Assembly: GCA_900769075.1 (NCBI GenBank)
Contig: CAAGFE010000021.1
Span: forward strand, 1 to 7,245
DNA from: Clostridia bacterium
Lineage (GTDB): Bacteria > Bacillota > Clostridia > Christensenellales > Aristaeellaceae
DNA: 7,245 nucleotides
Direction of reading: 5' to 3'
Below, piece after piece: positions 1 through 5,335 of the stretch (the first letter of the stretch is position 1; the number at the start of each line of letters is the position of its first letter). Below the pieces are notes generated by a model, which was given only the letters and a program-made list of their open reading frames with translations, was not told the DNA's origin and ran no database searches. The translations under genes were made by a program, and so were the position numbers.

Positions 1-35
1 AAATGTAAGGAAAGGTTTCGGCAAAGGCCGAAACC
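1..35 (-). terminator. Possible intrinsic terminator downstream of pheT
   Basis: Bases 14-22 and 27-35 are perfect inverted repeats (9 bp, 4-nt loop). Read on the minus strand, the hairpin is followed by a T-rich stretch (TTTCCTTACATTT), so it could end the pheST transcript about 135 nt after the pheT stop. The T run is short and interrupted, and no better minus-strand terminator is visible nearer to pheT. This is an inference from structure alone. Confidence 0.4.
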
Positions 36-128
36 GCCCCGCCCGCGCGGCAAAGCCCCGCGATACGAATGAAGTCAGAGGGCCTGCGGGCCCTCCGACA
101 CCTCCCTGTGAGGTTTTTGACAGTCTGA

Positions 129-162
129 GCCCGGAGCGAAGGATGCTCCGGGCCTTTTGTTT
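129..162 (+). terminator. Intrinsic terminator for a + strand gene ending left of the window
   Basis: A perfect 9-bp stem (129-137 with 145-153) encloses a 7-nt loop and is followed on the + strand by CTTTTGTTT. The U-rich tail is on the + strand only, so it should stop transcription entering from the left, facing the convergent pheT gene. A weaker stem with a T run (100-104 with 110-114, then TTTT) lies just before it. Another hairpin at 78-95 has no T tract on either side. Confidence 0.6.
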
Positions 163-170
163 GCAATGAA

Positions 171-2531
171 TTATTTCTTCAGCACAATGCCCTGCTGTTC
201 CAGGGTGGTGACCACGCTGTCCACCACGGCTTGCACTTCCTCCCGGGTGAGGGTGCGCTCGGGGTGGGAGAAGGAGATGCGCACAGTGATGGACTTGCCC
301 GCGTCATCGGTGTAGGTGCCGACCACAGCCACCTTGCTGACCAGGGGGCTGTTGGCAGCCTCGATGGCCTGGCGGATGGGCTCGTACTTCTCGGCGATGA
401 AGGTCAGATCCTGCTCCATGCCGGGGAAGCGGCTGGGCTCCGCATAGGCGATGCGCTTGGCGCCAATGTGGGAGAGCGCGTTGATGTCGATCTCCGCAAA
501 GACGATGGCGGCCTTCTTGTCGATCTTCTTGCTCACCACGGGGTGGGCCACGCCGATTTCGCCCAGCACCACGCCGTCGCAGACCACGCTGTTGAGGTTC
601 TTGGGGTGCTGCCAGGAATGGGCGGCCTCCGCCTTGACCCAGGTGAGGGGCTTGTGCTTGAGGTCGTCCACGGTGACGGCCAGCATGTCCCGCAGGCGGA
701 AGTAGAGCGCTTCCACCGATTCCACCTTGCTGAACAGGGTGATGCACAGCTTCTTGTATTCCTTCGCCAGGCCGTTTTCATCGCAGCCCTGGGCCACGCG
801 GCCGATCTCGAACACGCCGAAGGTGGGCGCGAAGGCGGTGTTGGCCTTCACCTGCACCAGCTGGGTGGGCACGATGCTGGTGCGGATCACCTCAATGTTG
901 GGGTTCGCCGCGCCCAGGAGGCGGATGTTGTCCTCCACCTCGATGCCCAGCTTCCTGTACTCATCGGAATACTGCCAGATGTAGGAATGCACCTCGTGCA
1001 ATCCGAAGCGCTTGACGAGGATGTCCTTCACCTTGTTTTCGGCGGTCTTTTCCGCATGCTCGCGCACGGGGTAGAGGGGCGCCTGGGCGGTGTGGACGTC
1101 GAAGTTGTCGTAGCCGTAGATGCGGGTGATTTCCTCGATGATGTCCGCCTTGATGGTCACGTCTTTGGTGGCGCGCCAGGAGGGCACGTCCACGGAGAAC
1201 TTCTCGCCGCTCTGGCGCACGGTGAAGCCCAGGGCGGTCAGGGTGCTGACGATGTGCTCGTCGCTGATTTCGATGCCGGTGTAGCGGTCCACGAAGCGCT
1301 TGTCGAAGTCCAGGGTGATCTGCGGATAGGTGAAGGCGCGCTCGTCGGTCAGGCAGGAGGTGACGCGCATGCCGGCGTCCGCATCCTGGAGGAGCTTGAC
1401 AAAGCGGGCGATGGCGGGGACGGTCATCTCGGGGTCGAGGGACTTTTCATACCGGGCGGAAGCGTCGGTGCGGTGGGCCAGGCGGACGGTGGACTTGCGC
1501 ACGGAGGCCGCGTCAAAGGTGGCGGATTCCAGGGTCAGGGAGGTGGTGTCCGCCACGATTTCGCTGTCCAGACCGCCCATGATGCCGGCGATGGCCACGG
1601 GCTTGTCGCCGTTGCAGATCATCAGGGTGTTCTCGTCAATCTGGCGTTCCACCTTGTCCAGGGTCTGGAAGGTGAAGGGCTTGTCGAAGCGCTTGATGCG
1701 GATCTTCTCCACCTTGCGGCTGTCGAAGGCGTGCATGGGCTGACCCATTTCCAGCATCAGGTAGTTGGTCAGATCAGCCAGCAGGTTGATGGCGCGCATG
1801 CCGCAGTAGTACAGGCGGATGCGCATGTTCATGGGCGCGACATTGCGGGTGATGTTCTCCACCGTCAGGCAGGAATAGCGCTGGCAGAGGGGATCCTCGA
1901 TCTTCATGTCGATGGCGGGCAACTCCTTGTACTGGGTGAGGTCAACCATCTCCATGGGCTTGAGGGGACGCTTCGCCAGGGCGGCGAACTCGCGGGCGAT
2001 GCCGTAGTGACCCCACAGGTCGGGGCGGTTGGTCAGGGACTTGTTGTCCACCTCGAACACGATGTCGTCAATCTGCCACAGGGCCTTGATGTCCGTGCCG
2101 CTCACCACGTCCTCGGTGATGTCCATGATGCCGTCGTTGTTGTCGCTCAGCCCCAGCTCCTTTTCTGAGCAGCACATGCCGCAGGAGGTATATCCCGCCA
2201 GCTTGCGGGGCGCGATGGTGATCTCGCCCAGCTGAGCACCTAACTTGGCGAAGGCGGTCTTCATGCCCACGCGGACGTTGGGCGCGCCGCAGACCACGTC
2301 CACCAGCTCGGCTTCGCCGCAGTCCACCTTCAGCAGGTGGAGCTTTTTGCTTTCGGGGTGATTCTCGACGGACTTGATTTCCGCCACCACCACGCCGGAC
2401 AGGTCAGCTCCCTTGTGGAAGATTTCGTTCTCCACCTCGGCGGTGGACAGGGAAAACTGATGGATCAGCGCCATCAGGTCAATGCCGGAAAGATCCACGA
2501 ATTCCTGGATCCAGTTCATAGAGATATACAT
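171..2531 (-). CDS. pheT: Phenylalanyl-tRNA synthetase beta subunit
   Basis: Beta chain of the cytoplasmic alpha2-beta2 enzyme that charges tRNA-Phe; this subunit binds tRNA and hydrolyses mischarged Tyr-tRNA-Phe. The 786-residue product has the usual length and domain order: an EMAP-like tRNA-binding OB fold (about 42-155), the B3/B4 editing domain (about 215-385, with GQPMHAFD including H267, LESATFD including E335, and HRTDAS at 353-358), a B5 domain (about 403-475, with the D463/E466/E467 cluster), a catalytic-like core, and a C-terminal ferredoxin-like anticodon-binding domain (about 697-786). The ATG at 2531 is chosen because AAGGAGG (2543-2549) lies 11 nt upstream; a second in-frame ATG four codons later is too far from it. 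It lies 59 nt downstream of pheS and should be cotranscribed under the T-box. No frameshift or missing domain is seen. Confidence 0.97.
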   Translation of the reverse strand: MYISMNWIQEFVDLSGIDLMALIHQFSLSTAEVENEIFHKGADLSGVVVAEIKSVENHPESKKLHLLKVDCGEAELVDVVCGAPNVRVGMKTAFAKLGAQLGEITIAPRKLAGYTSCGMCCSEKELGLSDNNDGIMDITEDVVSGTDIKALWQIDDIVFEVDNKSLTNRPDLWGHYGIAREFAALAKRPLKPMEMVDLTQYKELPAIDMKIEDPLCQRYSCLTVENITRNVAPMNMRIRLYYCGMRAINLLADLTNYLMLEMGQPMHAFDSRKVEKIRIKRFDKPFTFQTLDKVERQIDENTLMICNGDKPVAIAGIMGGLDSEIVADTTSLTLESATFDAASVRKSTVRLAHRTDASARYEKSLDPEMTVPAIARFVKLLQDADAGMRVTSCLTDERAFTYPQITLDFDKRFVDRYTGIEISDEHIVSTLTALGFTVRQSGEKFSVDVPSWRATKDVTIKADIIEEITRIYGYDNFDVHTAQAPLYPVREHAEKTAENKVKDILVKRFGLHEVHSYIWQYSDEYRKLGIEVEDNIRLLGAANPNIEVIRTSIVPTQLVQVKANTAFAPTFGVFEIGRVAQGCDENGLAKEYKKLCITLFSKVESVEALYFRLRDMLAVTVDDLKHKPLTWVKAEAAHSWQHPKNLNSVVCDGVVLGEIGVAHPVVSKKIDKKAAIVFAEIDINALSHIGAKRIAYAEPSRFPGMEQDLTFIAEKYEPIRQAIEAANSPLVSKVAVVGTYTDDAGKSITVRISFSHPERTLTREEVQAVVDSVVTTLEQQGIVLKK

Positions 2532-2553
2532 AGTTGCTTTTTCCTCCTTGCTC

Positions 2554-2580
2554 GCAGGGGGCTTTCCGATCGCCCCCTGC
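2554..2580 (-). other. Intercistronic hairpin between pheS and pheT
   Basis: Bases 2554-2562 and 2572-2580 are perfect 9-bp GC-rich inverted repeats with a 9-nt loop. On the minus strand the hairpin begins 10 nt after the pheS stop codon and ends 4 nt before the AAGGAGG of pheT. No T tract follows, so it is not an intrinsic terminator. A role in transcript stability, processing or pheT translation is possible but unproven. Confidence 0.6.
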
Positions 2581-2590
2581 ACCCCTTCGG

Positions 2591-3643
2591 TTACTCGTCG
2601 TCGGTGAACTGAGACAGGCGGGTCAGGTTGCCGCTGTTCAGGTCGCGGATGTCCTTGATGCCGTACTGCATCATCGCCAGACGGGTCAGGCCCAGGCCGA
2701 AGGCGAAGCCGGTGTACTCCTCGGGGTCGATGCCGCCGGCCTTGAGCACCTCGGGATGAATCATGCCGCAGGGGCACAGCTCCAGCCAGCCGGAGTGCTT
2801 GCAGGAGGGGCAGCCCTCGCCGCCGCAGATCAGGCAGGAGATGTCCAGCTCGAAGCCGGGCTCCACGAAGGGGAAGAAGCCCGGGCGCAGGCGCACCTTG
2901 ATGTCCTTGCGGAACACCTCGCTGAGCATCGTTTTCATGAAGTAGATCAGGTTGGAGATGGAGATGTTCTTGTCCACCATCATGCCTTCCATCTGGAAGA
3001 AGGTGTTCTCGTGGCAGGCGTCGGTGGCCTCGTTGCGGAAGCAGCGGCCCGGGAACACGGCCTTGATCGGCACGCCGTGGTTCACCAGATCGTCGCGGTA
3101 CTTGCGGTAGATGGCGTTCTGGGCCGCGGAGGTCTGGGTCTTGAGCAGCTGGCCGTTGTCCAGGTAGTAGGTATCCTGCATGTCGCGGGCGGGGTGGAAT
3201 TTGGGGATGTTGAGGGACTCGAAGCACTCGTAGTCCGTGACGATCTCCGCATAGTCCTCCAGGTGGAAACCCATCGTGCGGAACACCTGCTCGCACTGGC
3301 GCTGCACCAGGGTGATGGGGTGGTAGGAGCCGCGCTCCATATTGGCGGGCATGGACACGTCAAACTCCGGCAGCGCGTCGATTTCCGCCTGCAGCTCGGC
3401 GGCCTTCATGGCCTCCAGCTTTTCCGCCAGCGCCACGGTGATCTGGTTCTTCAGCTCGTTCGTTTCCGCGCCGATGGTCTTGCGCTCCTCCACGGACATG
3501 TTCCCCATGCCCTTGAGCAGCTCGGTCATCTTGCCCTTCTTGCCCAGATAGCCCACGCGCAGCGCTTCCAGCGCCGTCATATCGGCCACCTGGGAAAGCT
3601 CCGCTTCAAAGCCGGCCTTCAGAGCAGCGATCTTCTCGTTCAT
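2591..3643 (-). CDS. pheS: Phenylalanyl-tRNA synthetase alpha subunit
   Basis: Catalytic alpha chain of phenylalanyl-tRNA synthetase, which activates phenylalanine with ATP and transfers it to tRNA-Phe together with PheT. The 350-residue product has an N-terminal coiled-coil tRNA-binding arm (about 1-90) and a class II aminoacyl-tRNA synthetase core: TQTS at 169-172, a motif 2 region GRCFRNE (199-205) to FFQMEG (215-220), FFPFVEPG (256-263), and motif 3 with GFAFGLGLTRL (312-322). The ATG at 3643 is preceded by AAAGGAGGG (3652-3660) at 8-nt spacing; an upstream in-frame extension to 3736 runs through the T-box and is rejected. Oddities: a Cys-rich insertion C270-x2-C273-x4-C278-x2-C281 before the WLEL segment resembles a metal-binding knuckle, and motif 3 has LTR where many bacterial PheS have an ER pair. 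First gene of the T-box-controlled pheST operon. Confidence 0.97.
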   Translation of the reverse strand: MNEKIAALKAGFEAELSQVADMTALEALRVGYLGKKGKMTELLKGMGNMSVEERKTIGAETNELKNQITVALAEKLEAMKAAELQAEIDALPEFDVSMPANMERGSYHPITLVQRQCEQVFRTMGFHLEDYAEIVTDYECFESLNIPKFHPARDMQDTYYLDNGQLLKTQTSAAQNAIYRKYRDDLVNHGVPIKAVFPGRCFRNEATDACHENTFFQMEGMMVDKNISISNLIYFMKTMLSEVFRKDIKVRLRPGFFPFVEPGFELDISCLICGGEGCPSCKHSGWLELCPCGMIHPEVLKAGGIDPEEYTGFAFGLGLTRLAMMQYGIKDIRDLNSGNLTRLSQFTDDE

Positions 3644-3671
3644 GAATTGAACCCTCCTTTTGTTTTCCATC

Positions 3672-3703
3672 AAAAAACCGCCCCATGCCCATGCATGAGA
3701 CGG
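3672..3703 (-). terminator. T-box regulated terminator of pheST leader
   Basis: On the minus strand an 11-bp stem (3693-3703 with 3678-3688, including two G-U pairs) with a 4-nt loop is followed by six T (3677-3672). Its 5' arm bases 3703-3696 can instead pair with T-box bases 3739-3736 and 3728-3725 to form the antiterminator, so the two folds exclude each other. It lies 28 nt upstream of the pheS start codon. Confidence 0.93.
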
Positions 3704-3916
3704 ACTGTCCTCAACGGGATGCTTCCGCGGTACCACTCAAATTGCGGTGCAATGCACCGCCACTCAGGGCCTTAACGCGGCGAACGTCCTTGCGGAAACT
3801 CACGGGGTGAAATTCAGCGGTTCCGCTTCCCTGCGCTCTTTCAGCATGTGAGCGCTCTCTGTGAGGGCATGGCGGAGGCTTACTGGGGCCCGGTCATCGT
3901 TTTTGATATGGAATGC
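3672..3916 (-). promoter_or_regulatory. T-box leader sensing tRNA-Phe
   Basis: About 245 nt of minus-strand 5' leader carry the hallmarks of a T-box riboswitch: GATGAC (3898-3893) and AGTA (3884-3881) in the 5' arm of Stem I, AGAGAGC (3860-3854), a distal stem with GCTGAAAG, a specifier region GAATTTCACC with the Phe codon TTC at 3811-3809, and the T-box GAGTGGTACCGCGG (3738-3725). The TGGT in the T-box bulge (3735-3732) is complementary to the ACCA end expected for tRNA-Phe. A perfect 7-bp hairpin (3744-3750 with 3754-3760) just before the T-box may be Stem III. By the established mechanism, uncharged tRNA-Phe stabilises the antiterminator and turns pheST on, while charged tRNA leaves the terminator. 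The specifier matches the downstream genes, which makes this assignment very secure. Confidence 0.95.
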
Positions 3917-3922
3917 CTGATT

Positions 3923-3951
3923 ATTCTAACACGGATTTTCCCCATTTGCAA
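3923..3951 (-). promoter_or_regulatory. Sigma-A-type promoter of pheST
   Basis: Minus-strand -35 TTGCAA (3951-3946), a 17-bp spacer and -10 TAGAAT (3928-3923). A start near 3916 would begin the transcript just before T-box Stem I, which supports the call. Confidence 0.85.
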
Positions 3952-4036
3952 GGGCTCGGGGCGTTTTTCTTCATTGCGCGGAGGAAGGGCGGCGCGGGAT
4001 GCTTTGATGGCTAAAGCAATTGGGGGCTGGGAACGC

Positions 4037-4065
4037 TTGACAGAATGGGGCGTATCCTGTATACT
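4037..4065 (+). promoter_or_regulatory. Strong sigma-A-type promoter of the structured leader
   Basis: A consensus -35 TTGACA (4037-4042), a 17-bp spacer and -10 TATACT (4060-4065). The predicted start is near 4072, about 344 nt upstream of the secreted protein gene. It diverges from the pheST promoter with about 85 bp between the two -35 boxes. No comparably good promoter is seen between here and the gene at 4416. Confidence 0.88.
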
Positions 4066-4071
4066 GCACCT

Positions 4072-4373
4072 GTCGCAGATAAGGAATGAAAAAGGAGTCA
4101 TTCCGGGTAAAGACATGACCCATCCCTCCAGGGATGCAAGGCCGGACGGACAGCCGGGTCAAATGCCGATGCGGGGTATAAACTCGCACGCAGCTTCTGC
4201 TGCATCTCATTGATTGGGTTCAAAGCCCAGTTTCACATCACCGAAGTGAAATGGTCAATAAGAGTAGTAAAAGTAAGTCTTTACTGTATAGACTCTGACA
4301 ACCTATCCTTGTCTCGATCCATATGCATTTTTGCGTGGCAGATCGGGTGATGTAGCTTTGCACATCACTTTTT
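4072..4373 (+). ncRNA. Structured leader RNA, candidate riboswitch of unknown class
   Basis: This roughly 300-nt transcribed region without a credible gene folds nearly throughout. Visible helices are: 4083-4089/4098-4104 (7 bp); a three-way junction closed by 4116-4121/4156-4161 (6 bp) around 4122-4126/4131-4135 and a weaker 3-bp stem at 4140-4142/4153-4155; 4170-4175/4183-4188; 4190-4194/4199-4203; a second three-way junction closed by 4209-4213/4255-4259 around 4214-4218/4226-4230 and 4231-4236/4246-4251; 4261-4271/4280-4296 in two segments; and 4297-4301/4309-4313. Bases 4077-4084 can also pair with 4307-4314 (8 bp, one G-U) as a closing helix. It ends in a terminator 42 nt before a secreted C39-like protein gene. 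I recognise no known class (T-box, SAM, cobalamin, lysine, c-di-GMP, ydaO, 6S, tmRNA, SRP and RNase P motifs are absent). It could be a riboswitch-like attenuator or a free small RNA. Confidence 0.65.
4347..4373 (+). terminator. Intrinsic terminator/attenuator before the secreted protein gene
   Basis: A perfect 7-bp stem (4347-4353 with 4362-4368), which an inner GC/GC pairing can extend, is followed by TTTTTCCTTT. The 5' arm (4346-4353) is also complementary over 8 nt to leader bases 4235-4242, an alternative pairing that would prevent the terminator. Its position 42 nt before the start codon fits transcription attenuation. Confidence 0.82.
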
Positions 4374-4415
4374 CCTTTACCCTGACAGCCTGCGGCAGAA
4401 AGGTTGGGGTTTCTC

Positions 4416-5186
4416 ATGAAGAAACTGGTTTCTCTGTTCCTGGCAGCTGCGATGCTGCTCGCGTCCCTCTCCGCCCTGGCGGAGGGCAACTACACCGACG
4501 ACATGAAGTTCGACGACGGGGCTGACCTGAGCGTGGAGGATGGCGCGGACAGCGTGGAGCGCATGGGCGATCATGCCGGCAGCCCCTACTTCAGTACCCT
4601 GGATTTCTACAACATGGAATCCACCGACACGCTGACCATCCTCTCCCACTTCAAGACCATCCAGCAGTCCAGCGAGTGGAGCTGCGGCGTGGCCAGCGCG
4701 CTGATGGTGCTGGAGTGGTACGGCCTGCGCGGCGACTACTCCGAGGAAAGCCTGGGGGCGCTGCGGCCCCAGGGCCTCAAGCGCGGCGCGACCAGCCTCA
4801 GCCAGATGGTCGCCATGTTCGACGCGGTCGGCGGCTTTGACTGCTACTCCGCCATCGACGCGGGGGAGAATGTGTACGACGTCTTTACCTTCGACTACAT
4901 CCAGGCAACCCTGGCGGAGGGCAAGCCCATCATCATCGGCTGGAACGACTGGGGCGGACACTGGCAGGTGATCATCGGCTACGACACCATGGGCACCGAA
5001 ACCACCCAGGATGACGTGATCATCGTGGCCGACCCCTATGACACCACCGATCACAATCAGGACGGCTACGGCGTGTACAGCGCGGAACGCTTCCTGTACA
5101 ACTTCACCTTCTACAACTTCTTCTCCGAGGAAAGCGGAGAGCTGAACGACTACTGCTTCCTGGTGGCTGCCCCCAAGGCGGAATAA
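4416..5186 (+). CDS. Secreted C39-like cysteine peptidase family protein
   Basis: The 256-residue product begins with a clear Sec signal peptide: MKK, a hydrophobic core at 4-18 and a likely cleavage after SALA at residue 22. There is no lipobox Cys, so it is probably released or wall-associated. An acidic linker (about 23-70, with a loose DGAD-SVE duplication) leads to a papain-like C39-type domain: Q83/Q84 and the SCGVASA block with probable nucleophile C90, GHWQVIIGYD with H182, and VADPYD with D206, in the order expected for a Cys-His-Asp triad. The substrate is unknown; the fold also occurs in bacteriocin-leader peptidases and in wall- or peptide-processing proteins. No ABC transporter or precursor peptide gene is adjacent. 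The ATG at 4416 is chosen over an in-frame TTG at 4404 because the signal peptide starts there; its ribosome binding site is weak (AAAGG at 4399-4403). Expression probably depends on readthrough of the leader terminator. Confidence 0.85.
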   Translation: MKKLVSLFLAAAMLLASLSALAEGNYTDDMKFDDGADLSVEDGADSVERMGDHAGSPYFSTLDFYNMESTDTLTILSHFKTIQQSSEWSCGVASALMVLEWYGLRGDYSEESLGALRPQGLKRGATSLSQMVAMFDAVGGFDCYSAIDAGENVYDVFTFDYIQATLAEGKPIIIGWNDWGGHWQVIIGYDTMGTETTQDDVIIVADPYDTTDHNQDGYGVYSAERFLYNFTFYNFFSEESGELNDYCFLVAAPKAE

Positions 5187-5196
5187 TGTCCCGCAC

Positions 5197-5225
5197 GCCT
5201 GCGTCCTCCAAGGGCGCAGGCTTTT
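5197..5225 (+). terminator. Intrinsic terminator after the secreted protein gene
   Basis: A perfect 7-bp GC-rich stem (5197-5203 with 5215-5221) is followed by TTTT and lies 11 nt after the stop codon. It separates this gene from argS, which has its own promoter. Confidence 0.8.
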
Positions 5226-5272
5226 CCATGCCCGCAAACCGCCCCAACCTTGGCGACAGCGGCTTCTTTTTG

Positions 5273-5301
5273 TTGCATCCCCCCGCAAGCTGTGCTATAC
5301 T
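5273..5301 (+). promoter_or_regulatory. Sigma-A-type promoter of argS
   Basis: A -35 TTGCAT (5273-5278), a 17-bp spacer and -10 TATACT (5296-5301) with an extended TG (5293-5294). A start near 5308 leaves a 5' UTR of about 28 nt, too short for a T-box or other riboswitch. Confidence 0.82.
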
Positions 5302-5335
5302 TATCCTGTATATGCGAAAAAAGGAGCGACTCCCC

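Noticed and set aside
231..2168. A 645-codon open frame antisense to pheT
   Set aside because: It is a shadow of a GC-rich gene: the predicted protein is monotonous in H, G, V, D, L and A, has no recognisable domain, and lies opposite a clear pheT with a good ribosome binding site.
2534..3775. A 413-codon open frame antisense to pheS and the T-box
   Set aside because: It runs across the T-box and the pheS start, has a composition typical of antisense frames, and shows no domain.
4115..4213. Possible 32-residue leader peptide starting at the ATG at 4115
   Set aside because: The AAAGGAG at 4091-4097 is 17 nt away, too far for a normal start, and it lies in a hairpin loop. The peptide has no run of one amino acid, and the region is better explained by RNA pairing.
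4214..4230. tRNA T-arm-like hairpin with a TTCAAAG loop
   Set aside because: The 5-bp stem and 7-nt loop look like a T-arm, but no acceptor, D-arm or anticodon arm can be placed around it and no CCA follows correctly.
4072..4373. Assignment of the leader to ydaO (c-di-AMP), c-di-GMP, 6S, tmRNA, SRP or RNase P RNA
   Set aside because: I compared the remembered conserved blocks of these families and found no convincing match; isolated short similarities such as GGGGTATAA were not followed by the other required motifs.
4404..4415. TTG start adding four residues to the secreted protein
   Set aside because: The AAAGG would directly abut the TTG, while the ATG at 4416 begins a typical MKK signal peptide.
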